Positions 36,556 to 46,170 of a DNA stretch of 64,000 bases are shown here, piece after piece. Origin of the DNA: Gammaproteobacteria bacterium (lineage in GTDB: Bacteria; Pseudomonadota; Gammaproteobacteria; JAKDMP01); NCBI GenBank assembly GCA_027018875.1, contig JALUYA010000005.1, positions 34,968 to 98,967 on the forward strand, given 5' to 3'. A program made the position numbers and the translations under genes. Numbering within the stretch: the first letter of the stretch is position 1; every line of letters starts with the position of its first letter. The notes under the pieces were generated by a model. The model was not told the DNA's origin and made no database searches. It was given only the letters and a program-made list of their open reading frames with translations.

Positions 36556-37179
36556 GTGCGAGCGGTGGCGGCCCTGTTCGTGGGGGTTATCCTGATTCCG
36601 TCGGCACTGGCCACCACAGGCGGAGTCCAGGTGAGCCGGATTATGCCGACCCAACCAAGCGGGGTGGCTCCCAATCAGGTAAGTATTCGGATATTTTTCG
36701 ATTTTTCGCCGACTTCACAAGCCCTGCTCAAGGGTTTGAAAAACTGGACCGCCGGTGCGGGGAATGCTGTCCGGGTGGATCAGGAACCCCTGATAACGGC
36801 GCACGATCGTATGTTCGTCCAGGCTTTTTTCGTAGCCCGCATCCTGGGCGTCATGGAACCTGTATTGCCGAGCTTATTCAGCCTGGCTCAAAGTTCGGGT
36901 GATAATGAACCGGATGAGTCGGCACTTGCACGAATATTTAAACCTTGGGGAATCGTACCGGTCGAATTTCAGGCGGCCTGGGGCTCTTCCCGTACCGCCC
37001 AGGCGATGCTTCGTGCTCAGGCTTTGGCTGAACGATTTAGCGTGATGCGCGCGCCGGTCATTCTTGTCAATGGGATATGGCGGATCGATATCGCCCCGCA
37101 GACCAGGCCGGCGGTCGTGTTTTCCTGCTTGACCCGGCAGGTCGAGCGGGTACGTCAAGGGGAGGCCCGGAATGAGTAA
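36556..37179 (+). CDS. DsbA-like periplasmic protein lacking the CxxC motif
   Basis: 207 residues with a signal peptide (AVAALFVGVILIPSALATTG). The fold pattern is that of DsbA: IRIFFDFSPTSQALLKGLKNW, where CxxC should be, then an inserted helical domain and the cis-Pro segment MRAPVILVNGIWRID. Both active-site cysteines are replaced (SPTS), so it cannot act as a dithiol oxidase and may be a chaperone or inactive relative. The start is GTG 36556. Its stop overlaps the next gene by eight bases. Confidence 0.7.
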   Translation: MRAVAALFVGVILIPSALATTGGVQVSRIMPTQPSGVAPNQVSIRIFFDFSPTSQALLKGLKNWTAGAGNAVRVDQEPLITAHDRMFVQAFFVARILGVMEPVLPSLFSLAQSSGDNEPDESALARIFKPWGIVPVEFQAAWGSSRTAQAMLRAQALAERFSVMRAPVILVNGIWRIDIAPQTRPAVVFSCLTRQVERVRQGEARNE

Positions 37180-37645
37180 TCGGGATGAGGTGATTCAAGA
37201 TACCTACCCCGACGATTTTTCGCACTGCTACGGGTGCGGTCGGCTCAATGAGCAGGGACTGCACCTGAAGAGCCGGGTACGGGGGGAGGAGATCATTGCC
37301 GAAGTAGACCCCCTGCCCCGGTATATCGGGGTTCCAGGGTTTGTCTATGGCGGGCTTATCGCATCGCTGATTGATTGTCACGCCATGGCGGCGGCCGCGG
37401 CGGCGACTTACCGCCGGGAACGGCGCGCGCTGGGAAGTGAGCCGCGGTTAAGGTTCGTGACCGCGCGGTTGTGTGTGGACTATCTCCAGCCAACCCCGAT
37501 GGGCCCCTTACGGCTTCGGGCGCGGGCACTGGAGGTAGGGAAGCGCAAGGTCCGGGTCGAGGTCAATCTGGATGCCGGGGGTCGGACCACTGCCCGGGGT
37601 GAGGTGCTTGCCGTACGCATCCCTGAGGCCATGCGCCGCGGCTGA
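37172..37645 (+). CDS. PaaI-family hotdog thioesterase
   Basis: 157 residues. The N-terminal FSHCYGCGRLNEQGLHL cysteine pair and the central GFVYGGLIASLIDCHAMAAA, with Gly-Gly before the hotdog helix and Asp in the active-site position, fit acyl-CoA thioesterases of the PaaI/YbgC type. The substrate is unknown. It is translationally coupled to the DsbA-like gene. Confidence 0.8.
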   Translation: MSNRDEVIQDTYPDDFSHCYGCGRLNEQGLHLKSRVRGEEIIAEVDPLPRYIGVPGFVYGGLIASLIDCHAMAAAAAATYRRERRALGSEPRLRFVTARLCVDYLQPTPMGPLRLRARALEVGKRKVRVEVNLDAGGRTTARGEVLAVRIPEAMRRG

Positions 37646-37774
37646 ATCCTGCCCCCCCACTCGGTTCGGCTTGGAGTGTCCCTTGAGACTCTGTTAGAGT
37701 CACTTATCCCGCGATGCCGGTAGCCCGAGGGAGTCCCCCGGCAGCGGATCGAGTGACACCATGGAGAGACAGGG

Positions 37775-38686
37775 ATGAAACTGCTGGATAAATTACTCAA
37801 TCAGGTCGATTGGGTTACGCTTGCCTACAGCGTGGTCCGGGTGGTGGCGATCTTTATTATCGCCTGGATCATACTGAAGCTCATTCGTTATTCATTGCGT
37901 GGATTCGAGCGCCGCTACGCGCATCGCATCGCCGCTCAGGGCGATGGTGCCGCCGAAGCCAAAAAGCGGGCCGATACCCTGATGCGACTAACCAATCGAT
38001 TGATTTCGATCGTTTTCTGGTTGCTGGTAGGGATGATGATTTTAACCCAGGTCGGTATCCGGATCGGACCACTACTGGCAAGTGCCGGTATCGTCGGCGT
38101 GGCGCTTGGGTTCGGGGCTCAGAGCCTGGTGAAAGACATCATTTCAGGATTTTTCATCATTACGGAAAACCAGATCCGGGTGGGAGATGTCGCCATCCTC
38201 AATGGAACCGGGGGAGTGGTCGAGGCAATCAATTTCCGTACCACTCTTTTGCGTGATCTGGATGGGGTGGTGCACGTGTTTCCGAATGGTTCGATCGAAA
38301 GCTTGGCGAATATGACCCGGGACTGGGGAGGGTACACTTTTGAAATCGGCGTCGCCTATAAGGAAGATATCGACCGGGTCATCGCGGTTATCGAGCGCGT
38401 CGGTGCGGAGCTGAAAAATGATCCCGAACTCGGTGCCAACATGGTTGCCGAAATGGAGATTTTCGGTGTCAATCAGCTGACCGATTCGGCGGTGACCATC
38501 AAGGGGAGAATCAAGGCCAAACCGGGGAGCCAGTGGGCCACCGGCCGGGCCTTCCTGGCCCGGGTCAAGAAAGCCTTTGATGTCGAAGGGATCGAGATTC
38601 CGTTCCCTCATCGAACGATCTATTTCGGCGAGGCGAGTCCACCCTTCTTACTGCGTAATCTCGACCCGAAACGCACCAAGGACTGA
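37775..38686 (+). CDS. MscS-family mechanosensitive channel
   Basis: 303 residues with three N-terminal membrane helices; the pore helix contains LLASAGIVGVALGFGAQSLVKDIISGFFII, rich in Gly/Ala as in MscS. The beta domain follows (VGDVAILNGTGGVVEAINFRTTLLRD, VHVFPNGSI). It opens under hypo-osmotic membrane tension. AGAGACAGGG lies before the ATG. It is a monocistronic gene convergent with rhlE. Confidence 0.9.
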   Translation: MKLLDKLLNQVDWVTLAYSVVRVVAIFIIAWIILKLIRYSLRGFERRYAHRIAAQGDGAAEAKKRADTLMRLTNRLISIVFWLLVGMMILTQVGIRIGPLLASAGIVGVALGFGAQSLVKDIISGFFIITENQIRVGDVAILNGTGGVVEAINFRTTLLRDLDGVVHVFPNGSIESLANMTRDWGGYTFEIGVAYKEDIDRVIAVIERVGAELKNDPELGANMVAEMEIFGVNQLTDSAVTIKGRIKAKPGSQWATGRAFLARVKKAFDVEGIEIPFPHRTIYFGEASPPFLLRNLDPKRTKD

Positions 38687-38863
38687 GCGCACGGCACGTA
38701 TTCGGGGATTCCTCCTATCCCCGATCTCCTTCCAGCGGCTTGCCGGGACTGGATGGGAAGGCCGGCATATGCCTTGAGACTGCGAACCGGCTCCTTATAA
38801 GCAACACCGCGACCGCTTGTTCTCTTCTTGGGGCTCAAAGGCCTCTATGGTTCTGTTGTGCCG

Positions 38864-40186
38864 CTACCTATGGCGCTGAGCGGAGTAACTTCCAGACGAT
38901 TCCCACCGACGTTTGCCCGCCGGCCTTTTGGCGGACGACCGTCGCCGGGGACGATCGGCGAGCGGGTTCCCGGACTGGGGGTGGGGCTTACCGTTTCGCC
39001 TCTTGCCATTGCGCCCGTTTTGAATAGGCTCCGCCCGAATGCCGGGATCCGGCTCGTAGCCTTCCAAGACCACTTGGGGGATTTTATGCTGCAATAGTTG
39101 CTCGATATGCCGCAACAGCTCGTGCTCATCTATACAGGCCAGGGAAATCGCCTGCCCTTGGTTACCGGCGCGCCCGGTGCGTCCGATGCGGTGTACATAG
39201 TCCTCCGCCACGTTGGGTAGCTCGTAGTTCACCACGTGGGGAAGCTGAACGATATCCAGGCCGCGGGCCGCAATATCGGTGGCGACCAGCACTCGCACCT
39301 CACCGTGCTTGAACCCGGACAACGCCCGGGTGCGGGCGCCCTGACTCTTATTGCCATGAATGGCGGCGGCGCTCAGGCCGTCCCGCTCCAACTGCTGGGC
39401 CAAGCGATTGGCCCCGTGCTTGGTGCGGGTAAATACTAATACTTGGCGCCAGTTGCGCGAACCGATCATATGACTGAGTAATTCCCGTTTGCGGCACTTG
39501 TCCACCGGGTGAACCACCTGCTCGATCCGCGCCGCGGTCGCATTGCAGCGCGTGACCTCAATCAGTTTGGGACGGTTGAGCAGGCGGGCGGAAAGTTGTT
39601 TAACCGCATTGGAAAGAGTGGCGGAGAACAACAGGCTCTGGCGGGCGCTGCTCTTGGGCAGCAGGGCAAGTACCTTGCGGATATCGTGAATGAAGCCCAT
39701 GTCCAGCATCCGGTCGGCTTCGTCCAGCACCAGGATTTCGACCTGCGACAGATTCACTGTCTTCTGGCTAATATGGTCCAGTAGCCTGCCGGGTGTGGCC
39801 ACTAGGATATCGACGCCGCGGCGCAGTCTTTGTATTTGCGGATTGATCTTGACCCCACCGAAGACTACCGTCGACTGCAACGGCAGGTGACGCCCATAGG
39901 TTCTTATGCTGGCGCTTACCTGGGCCGCCAACTCCCGGGTCGGGGTAAGAATCAGGGCCCGGATCGGGCGGCGACCGTTCCTTATGGGACTTGCGTTCAG
40001 CCGCTGCAATAACGGCAGGGCGAAACCGGCCGTTTTGCCGGTGCCGGTCTGGGCGCCGGCCAAGACATCCCGGCCGGCCAGAATTGCGGGAATCACCTGC
40101 CGCTGGATAGGCGTGGGTTCACTATAGCCTTGCTCGCCGACGGCGCGCAGGAGTTCGGCCGCCAGGCCGAGGGTATCGAATGACAT
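38864..40186 (-). CDS. rhlE: DEAD-box ATP-dependent RNA helicase RhlE-like
   Basis: 440 residues. All helicase motifs are in order: Q ([10 protein letters not shown]), I ([10 protein letters not shown]), Ia (PTRELAAQV), II ([13 protein letters not shown]), III (FSATLSNA), V ([11 protein letters not shown]) and VI ([13 protein letters not shown]). The last 70 residues are basic and probably unstructured. Acts in RNA remodelling and ribosome maturation. Confidence 0.9.
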   Translation of the reverse strand: MSFDTLGLAAELLRAVGEQGYSEPTPIQRQVIPAILAGRDVLAGAQTGTGKTAGFALPLLQRLNASPIRNGRRPIRALILTPTRELAAQVSASIRTYGRHLPLQSTVVFGGVKINPQIQRLRRGVDILVATPGRLLDHISQKTVNLSQVEILVLDEADRMLDMGFIHDIRKVLALLPKSSARQSLLFSATLSNAVKQLSARLLNRPKLIEVTRCNATAARIEQVVHPVDKCRKRELLSHMIGSRNWRQVLVFTRTKHGANRLAQQLERDGLSAAAIHGNKSQGARTRALSGFKHGEVRVLVATDIAARGLDIVQLPHVVNYELPNVAEDYVHRIGRTGRAGNQGQAISLACIDEHELLRHIEQLLQHKIPQVVLEGYEPDPGIRAEPIQNGRNGKRRNGKPHPQSGNPLADRPRRRSSAKRPAGKRRWESSGSYSAQRHR

Positions 40187-40729
40187 GGGGTTGATTTTGC
40201 TCCGGTCCGGCCCTCCCGGCGGTAACCCGGCCGGGTGGGTAAGAGAATTATTTTGTCAAGTCAAGCGGAAGATTTCGGTAGAGGCGGGCCGAGCGGGGCC
40301 CAGGGGTTCCCGGTCCGGTGAAAAAAGGCATATTTCATATTTAGATAGCCGAGAATGTAACAGTATATCAGAAACTTAATGGATATTTGCTTGACTCAGG
40401 CGTTAAGGACCCATTCATAGGCACGCAGTGCTTGGGAGGATCCGCATGGGCTATGTACCATAGAACGGTATCACCAGGGGTGAAGCAAAAAACAAGCACT
40501 GGAAGGATACTTCGGCAGCGTCCTGCTTGCCGGGCATGAGCAGATCTCAGTAGCGATTCCGGGAATCCACCTTGGGCAAGTCGCCGGGATAAGATTGGTC
40601 CGCGAATGTACACTTGAAGTTGTTTTTCAATCCACATTTTCACCGCCGGCCGTAGGGGTGATTGCATTCGGGGATGAATGGGCTTAACCTGAAAGAACAG
40701 GCAGGAGGCAAGCCATCCACAGTAATCCA
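40187..40729. other. Intergenic region between rhlE and the glycosyltransferase genes
   Basis: 543 bases with no convincing gene on either strand. The part nearest rhlE is A/T-rich in places and should hold its divergent promoter and 5' leader; the part near 40700 ends in GGCAGGAGG before the next gene. No tRNA, repeat or strong terminator was found. Confidence 0.4.
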
Positions 40730-41668
40730 ATGAATGCTTCCGCTCCTACAGTCAGCGTAATTCTCCCTACCCATAACCGGGCGCATACCCTGGCACGTGC
40801 GATCGACAGTGTTCTCGCCCAGACTTATCGTGATTTCGAACTGATCGTGGTCGATGATGCATCCAGCGACGCCACTCCGGAACTCATGGCGGGCTATGAC
40901 GACCCCCGGGTACGGCTCTACAGCCTGAAGCAGCGCGGGGGGCAATGTGTCGCCAGAAACGCCGGTTTGCGCGTGGCTAAGGGCCGGTATATCGCCTTTC
41001 AGGATAGCGATGACGAATGGCATGACAATAAGCTTGGGCGCCAGATGGCGGCGTTTGTCCGAACACCGGACCCAAGCTGCACAGCTTGTTTTTGCCGCCG
41101 CATTTTGGTGGGTGAAGGGACGGAACCCAGGATATATCCCCAGGCCGCGGCCCGGCGGTTGCAGGGATCGCTGTTCCGGCTGTTGTTGCAACAAAGCTTG
41201 ATCGCCACGCCGACCCTGATTGTGGAAAAGGCGTCCTTGGAGCAGGTGGGTGGGTTCGATGAGGCGCTGTCGCGCTGGGTTGACTGGGACCTGGTACTAC
41301 GGCTCGCGCGTGAACACCGGTTTTTATTTGTTGATGAAACCCTGGTAATCAGTCATCATAGCCCCGATTCCATTCATGGTGTAGCGGATCATGGCCCGAC
41401 GGTTCGCATTATCGGCAAGCATCTTGCGAGCTACCGTGCCGACTCTCAGCTGGCTCGCAAGGCGGGGGGATGGTTATGGTATGCCGGAGTCCGGCTGTTG
41501 ATGCAGGGGCGGATCCGGGAGGGGCGTCAGGCGCTGGGGTGGTCCATCGAGCTTTCCCCGGGCTGGAGACATTGGCTGGTCAGCCGAGCCAGCCGGCTTG
41601 CTCCCCAGTCGATCGGATTCATCGCGGCGGCTTGGGCCAAGTGGCGCGGGAAGGCACTCTTGCCGTGA
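40730..41668 (+). CDS. Family 2 glycosyltransferase, copy A
   Basis: 312 residues. GT-A fold: VSVILPTHNRAHTLARAIDSVLAQTYRDFELIVVDDASSD at the N-terminus, ARNAGLRVAKGRYIAFQDSDDEW with the metal-binding DSDD (about 95). The C-terminal part lacks membrane helices. It is closely related to the second glycosyltransferase at 42573 throughout, including the WLWYAG.R...QGR tail, so the two arose by duplication. Probably transfers sugars during surface polysaccharide synthesis. Confidence 0.88.
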   Translation: MNASAPTVSVILPTHNRAHTLARAIDSVLAQTYRDFELIVVDDASSDATPELMAGYDDPRVRLYSLKQRGGQCVARNAGLRVAKGRYIAFQDSDDEWHDNKLGRQMAAFVRTPDPSCTACFCRRILVGEGTEPRIYPQAAARRLQGSLFRLLLQQSLIATPTLIVEKASLEQVGGFDEALSRWVDWDLVLRLAREHRFLFVDETLVISHHSPDSIHGVADHGPTVRIIGKHLASYRADSQLARKAGGWLWYAGVRLLMQGRIREGRQALGWSIELSPGWRHWLVSRASRLAPQSIGFIAAAWAKWRGKALLP

Positions 41669-41682
41669 AGGGGGTGCCTGCT

Positions 41683-42576
41683 ATGACCGCCTTGGTGGTG
41701 GCGCATCCGGATGATGAGATCCTGTGGTTGAGTTCGGTCCTCGCCCGGGTTGACCTGGTCGTGTTCTGTTTCGGTGATATCCCTGATGAGCCGAGGGCCT
41801 CCGCGGGGCGCCTCGCGGCACTTGCCGAATTGTCACTGCCGCGGTTTCTCTCCTTGCATCTGCCCAGCGCGGGTGCGTTTCGGCACGTGGACTGGGATCA
41901 CCCCGTCAGTACGGAAGCCGGGATAGCCATCACCAACCTGGAGACACGCCGGAATTACAGGAGAAATTACCGGATCTTGCGGCGGCGGCTGGACGGAATT
42001 CTGAAGAGGTTTTCCACGGTCTATACCCATAATCCTTGGGGAGAGTATGGCCATCCCGAACACATCCAGATTTATCGAGTGGTGGAAGCCCTGCAGGCAG
42101 AGCATGGTTATCGGCTCGGGTTTAGCGGTTACATCGGCCCTCGCAGCTCGGGTTATGCCCGGATTCTGGCGGAGCGATACGCTTGGGATGAAGCCGTGAG
42201 ACTGCCTACCAATCGGCGGGTCGCCCGCCGGTTACGGCGGGTATACCAAAGGCATGATGCCTGGACCTGGATCCCCTATCATCGCTGGCCGTCTTATGAG
42301 CCGCTCTATCTGCGTTTGTCCGCAGACAGACACCGGCATCCATCCCTTGGGGGGGTGGAAGTTCTCGACATCCGTGGCTTGCATTGGTGGCCGCCTCCGC
42401 GATACCGGGTTCACCGGGTCCTGGCAGCGAAATCGGTGGACACGGGTTTGTATCCGGGAGATCCCGGAATTTTATCTCCACCTTGCTCACGGGATTCCGC
42501 TTGCCTGGAGGGAGCCCGTTGGCGTGTTGCGCCGGATGTGGTGGACAACCGCCCAGTGCTGGATTCGGAAAGTTGA
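41683..42576 (+). CDS. PIG-L family deacetylase
   Basis: 297 residues. The zinc-site motif VVAHPDDEILW is at the N-terminus and the second metal region THNPWGEYGHPEHIQIYRVV at about 112. Such enzymes remove acetyl from N-acetylglucosamine-type sugars. ATG 41683 has AAGGGGG upstream; a coupled GTG at 41665 overlaps the previous stop and is possible. The last 55 codons look less coding-like than the alternative frame (REIPEFYLHLAHG...), suggesting a late frameshift. Confidence 0.75.
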   Translation: MTALVVAHPDDEILWLSSVLARVDLVVFCFGDIPDEPRASAGRLAALAELSLPRFLSLHLPSAGAFRHVDWDHPVSTEAGIAITNLETRRNYRRNYRILRRRLDGILKRFSTVYTHNPWGEYGHPEHIQIYRVVEALQAEHGYRLGFSGYIGPRSSGYARILAERYAWDEAVRLPTNRRVARRLRRVYQRHDAWTWIPYHRWPSYEPLYLRLSADRHRHPSLGGVEVLDIRGLHWWPPPRYRVHRVLAAKSVDTGLYPGDPGILSPPCSRDSACLEGARWRVAPDVVDNRPVLDSES

Positions 42577-43532
42577 ACCGCCTTCCCGGTCGTCCGGCCG
42601 AACCGGCGGTAAGTGTTGTGCTCCCGACCTATAACCGGGCACCCGTGCTCCCGCGCGCGATCGACAGCGTTCTTGCCCAAACTTATCACGATTTCGAACT
42701 GATCATAGTCGATGATGCCTCCACCGATCGCACTGCCGAGATTCTCGCCGGCTACGATGATCCCCGCATCGTACGGCTGCGGCTACGGCGGAATTCCGGT
42801 CCCTGCGAAGCCCGGAACAGGGGCATCCACGAGGCGAGGGGCCGTTATGTGGCGTTTCAGGACAGCGATGACGAGTGGTATCCGGACAAGCTGGAAAAAC
42901 AAGTGCAGGCTCTGGTGAAGAACGCGAATTCCAGGGGGGCCGTGGCCTGTTACTGCCGCATGTTGCAACGGCTGGGAGGGCGGGAACGAATCAGGCCGAG
43001 CGGGGATGAAGAATCTCTTGGGGGGGAGATTTATCATCGCTTGTTGCGGGGTTCTACCATCGGTACCCCCACGCTGGTGGTCGGGCGCGAGACCTTGCTG
43101 GCGGTCGGGGGGTTCGATGCACGGCTGCGGCGGTTCGAGGATTGGGATCTGGCCCTGAGGTTGGCGCAGCAAGGACCCATTCAATTTCTTCCCGAGGTGC
43201 TGATGGCGGCCTGGGCTACCCCGAAATCGGTCAATGCCCGGGCCGATCATCAATGCACCGTGCAGATTATTTCCAAGTACCTGGATGCCTACCGCAGCGA
43301 ACCCGGGTTATCTCGGCGCGCGGCTTCCTGGCTGTGGTACGCGGGTGCCCGCCTGGCAATGCAGGGTAGAGCCAGCGAAGGGCATAAAGCCTGGGAGCTG
43401 TCATTATCTTTGGCGCCCCATCCCGCCCGCCGCACCGTTGCCTGGTTTGCCTACCCGGCACCGAGAATCGTGGGGATAGTGGCCGCCGTTTGGGCCAAGC
43501 GTTTCGGCCATCCTTCCGGCCTGTTGCCCTGA
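42573..43532 (+). CDS. Family 2 glycosyltransferase, copy B
   Basis: 319 residues, paralogue of the gene at 40730: VSVVLPTYNRAPVLPRAIDSVLAQTYHDFELIIVDDASTD, then ARGRYVAFQDSDDEWYPDKLEKQ with the DSDD metal site. The start is TTG 42573, overlapping the deacetylase stop (TTGA), which gives an N-terminus of the same length as copy A. The frame is open further upstream, but that sequence overlaps the deacetylase. Copies A and B likely act on the same glycan. Confidence 0.85.
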   Translation: MNRLPGRPAEPAVSVVLPTYNRAPVLPRAIDSVLAQTYHDFELIIVDDASTDRTAEILAGYDDPRIVRLRLRRNSGPCEARNRGIHEARGRYVAFQDSDDEWYPDKLEKQVQALVKNANSRGAVACYCRMLQRLGGRERIRPSGDEESLGGEIYHRLLRGSTIGTPTLVVGRETLLAVGGFDARLRRFEDWDLALRLAQQGPIQFLPEVLMAAWATPKSVNARADHQCTVQIISKYLDAYRSEPGLSRRAASWLWYAGARLAMQGRASEGHKAWELSLSLAPHPARRTVAWFAYPAPRIVGIVAAVWAKRFGHPSGLLP

Positions 43533-43616
43533 GTGGCGCCGATATGGTTATCTTGATTGGATCGGGGTCGGTAAATGGGGTGAGATCCCGTTCGGCGGTG
43601 AATAGTCGGGTACCGG

Positions 43617-44318
43617 TCAATCCCGGGGGGGGACCGACTCGATCCGGACGGCAACCTCCGCGCCCCAACGCACGTAGCTGAGGTAGCGGTAGGTACAGCC
43701 GGATTCGGCGATAAATTCCTGAAAAGCCCGAAATTCGTGCTCCTTCCATCCGGCGTAGTTGAAATACTCATCGAAAACGATCACCGTACCCGGGCAAAGA
43801 CGCGGGGCAAGCAGGTTCAGTACGGTCTGGGTCGAACTATACAGGTCGCAGTCGATGTGGATAAAGGCGACCGGCTCCGGGCGTTGAGCAAGGAATTCGG
43901 GAAGCGTTTCGTCGAACCAGCCCTTGACCAGGGTGACATTCGAGGGCATTTGCGGCGGTTGCTTGAGGGCGAAATTCCCCTTGCCGAATCGCCACCAATC
44001 TTCGGGCAAGCCGGCGAACGAGTCGAAACCATAGACCGGGTGATCGGCCACGGTTCGGGCAATGACCCGCAAGGTGCGGCCCTTCCAGACTCCGAATTCG
44101 AGGTAGAGTCCCGCCACCGTTACCGCCTTCAGGGCTTGGCGCAGATGGGTCATGGTGTCGAGCACCGTCGGGGTGGCCGGCATGTGTGTTTCGATATAGG
44201 CGGCGGTGCTATCGGCGGCGCGACGGATCATGGCGAGCTGCAGATCGCGGGCGGGGGTGCTGAACAGGCGGACTACCCAATCCTTGATGCGGCGCTTGGC
44301 CCCCGCGCGCAGGCTCAT
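43617..44318 (-). CDS. TylF/MycF-like class I methyltransferase
   Basis: 233 residues. The TylF-type pattern is clear: YLEFGVWKGRTLRVIA (SAM site), VYGFDSFAGLPEDW, and FIHIDCDLYSSTQTVLNLLAPRL with the metal-binding aspartates, then IVFDEYFNYAGWKEHEFRAF. Likely O-methylates a sugar or capping residue made by the operon. ATG 44318 overlaps the upstream stop (ATGA). Last gene of the five-gene operon. Confidence 0.83.
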   Translation of the reverse strand: MSLRAGAKRRIKDWVVRLFSTPARDLQLAMIRRAADSTAAYIETHMPATPTVLDTMTHLRQALKAVTVAGLYLEFGVWKGRTLRVIARTVADHPVYGFDSFAGLPEDWWRFGKGNFALKQPPQMPSNVTLVKGWFDETLPEFLAQRPEPVAFIHIDCDLYSSTQTVLNLLAPRLCPGTVIVFDEYFNYAGWKEHEFRAFQEFIAESGCTYRYLSYVRWGAEVAVRIESVPPRD

Positions 44319-45631
44319 GCGCCGGTTCCGGTTGAACTCGCGAAACGCTTGGCCTGTTCTTCGCGCAGGCGCTCGATCAGGCGTCCACGGGGAATTTCCA
44401 CGTCGGCGTAGGTCAGGACCCGGTCCTTGGGCAGCGCGCATTTGAGGCGGCAGCCTTCGGCCACTCCCAGGGGCAAGAGATTGTCGCGGGCGACGACATC
44501 GGCGTTTTCGGCGAGCCCATAGTTTAGGAAACCGCCAAAGCCGTCGAGGACTTCGCCGGGGAGGAGATCACGCTTGGCGGCGGCCACCACCTCCACCACC
44601 AGGCCGGCGCGGGGCGCGAGGGTGGCGTCTTGGAAGAGGGCGGCACGGGCGATGCTGTGGTGGGCCTCGAAGTGGCAGAGGTGATAGGGGCGGTAGAAAA
44701 CGTAGTAGGGACCATCGCCGAGCTTATAAAGCTTGAGATATTCGCGCTGGGTAGGGTGGCCGTGGCGGGCGATCATGAACACCCCGGGACCGGGTTCGGC
44801 CTGGACAACGTAGTCGACAATGCCACCCGGCCGTTCCAGCGCTTCGGGGGGGTACCACTCCGGCGCATGCTGAACGTGGGTGCCGGGAGGAACGGTGGGG
44901 CCGTACATACCCCGGCGCGCCACGCGCATGCCGGTGGCATTGGCCACCACCGCCATTTCGTAGGATATCTTGGTGCCGTCGGCAAAAGAGGTGACCATGG
45001 ATGCGCGCTGGTGGGTGCGGCGGGCGAATCCGGCCTGGGTGTCGGGGTTGCGGTACGGGTCGTGCAGGCCCTTTATGTTACCGGCCAGGACCGGCTCGGC
45101 ACCGATCGAGACCACGAAGCGATAGAGGTTGCCGATCACTCCGGGCTGGTCGCCGTCGGACTGGGTCAGGCACACGCCGGCCCGCTCGGCATAGGTCTTG
45201 AGGATGGGTCCGAGGGTACCGTCGAGTTCGGCGTTCATCATCACCACATGCTTGCCGTGATCGATGGCGCGCAAGACCATTCCGGCGGCGTACTCGATGC
45301 TGCCGGTTATTTCGAGGATAACATCGATTTCGGGACAGTCGGTCAGGACCGTCGCGTCTTCGGTCACCGCCGGCTGTTGCGCGGCAACGGAGCGCGCCAG
45401 GGCGAGCGGACTTTCAACTGCGGTTTGTTCGGGGGCCCCGGCCTCGCGGTAGGCACGCCTGGCCCCTTCGAGATGGCGGTTGGCAATGGCCGCCAGGCGC
45501 AGGCCCGGGGCGCGGCGGGCGACCAGTTGCAGGGCGATGCCGCGGCCCTGGAAGCCGGCGCCGATCATGCCGACCCGGATGGGCCGGTTCGCGGCCTCGC
45601 GTTCGCCGAGAAACTTGTCGATAACCATCAT
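44315..45631 (-). CDS. NAD(P)-binding oxidoreductase with SAF domain (COG4091-like)
   Basis: 438 residues: an N-terminal Rossmann domain (IRVGMIGAGFQGRGIALQL), a homoserine-dehydrogenase-like middle (VHLNA-type replaced by MMNAELDGTLGPILKTYAERAG) and a C-terminal SAF domain (DNLLPLGVAEGCRLKCALPKDRVLTYADVEIP). Proteins of this group occur in nucleotide-sugar operons; the exact reaction is not settled. The start ATG 45631 overlaps the epimerase stop by four bases. Confidence 0.75.
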   Translation of the reverse strand: MMVIDKFLGEREAANRPIRVGMIGAGFQGRGIALQLVARRAPGLRLAAIANRHLEGARRAYREAGAPEQTAVESPLALARSVAAQQPAVTEDATVLTDCPEIDVILEITGSIEYAAGMVLRAIDHGKHVVMMNAELDGTLGPILKTYAERAGVCLTQSDGDQPGVIGNLYRFVVSIGAEPVLAGNIKGLHDPYRNPDTQAGFARRTHQRASMVTSFADGTKISYEMAVVANATGMRVARRGMYGPTVPPGTHVQHAPEWYPPEALERPGGIVDYVVQAEPGPGVFMIARHGHPTQREYLKLYKLGDGPYYVFYRPYHLCHFEAHHSIARAALFQDATLAPRAGLVVEVVAAAKRDLLPGEVLDGFGGFLNYGLAENADVVARDNLLPLGVAEGCRLKCALPKDRVLTYADVEIPRGRLIERLREEQAKRFASSTGTGA

Positions 45632-46170
45632 GAGGGGAACTCATCCAAGGTGGGCCAGGCGGCATCCTTGGGCGAGATCAACCGCGGCGGACGAATCGGC
45701 CAGTCGATGGCCAAGCGGGGGTCGTCCCAGCGCAGTCCCGCTTCGACGTCGGGGGTATAAAAGGCCGAAACCAGGTAAAATGCCTCGGTGTCGTCGCTGA
45801 GGGTTTGAAAGCCGTGGGCGCAGCCCTCGGGGACATAGAGGGCCCGGCGATTGTCGGCGCTCAACTCCGCACCGGCCCAGTGGGCATAGGTCGGCGAGCC
45901 GGCGCGCAGGTCGACCACGATGTCGAACAGGACGCCACGGGTGCAACGCACCAGCTTGGCCTCGGCGTGGGGAGAACGCTGGAAATGCAGCCCCCGCAAG
46001 GTACCCTGATGCGGGTTATGACTGAGGTTAGCCTGCACGAACCGCTCGACGAGGCCGTGTTCGGCAAATTCCCGGGCACAGAAGGCCCGGGCGAAGAAGC
46101 CGCGTTCATCGGCATGAGGCTCCAGTCCGATGAGGTAAGCGCCGACGACGGGGAGTTCGTCGAAGATCAC
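45628..46170 (-). CDS. RmlC-like dTDP-4-dehydrorhamnose 3,5-epimerase family protein
   Basis: 180 residues in the cupin fold. RmlC signatures: HADERGFFARAFCAREFAEHGL, QANLSHNPHQGTLRGLHFQ, ALYVPEGCAHGFQTLSD. The catalytic His (LRGLHFQ) and Asp (VDLRAGSPTY) are in place. It should epimerise a 4-keto-6-deoxy sugar nucleotide. GTG 46170 overlaps the upstream SDR stop (GTGA); an ATG at 46254 opens the frame but lies within that gene. Confidence 0.85.
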   Translation of the reverse strand: MIFDELPVVGAYLIGLEPHADERGFFARAFCAREFAEHGLVERFVQANLSHNPHQGTLRGLHFQRSPHAEAKLVRCTRGVLFDIVVDLRAGSPTYAHWAGAELSADNRRALYVPEGCAHGFQTLSDDTEAFYLVSAFYTPDVEAGLRWDDPRLAIDWPIRPPRLISPKDAAWPTLDEFPS

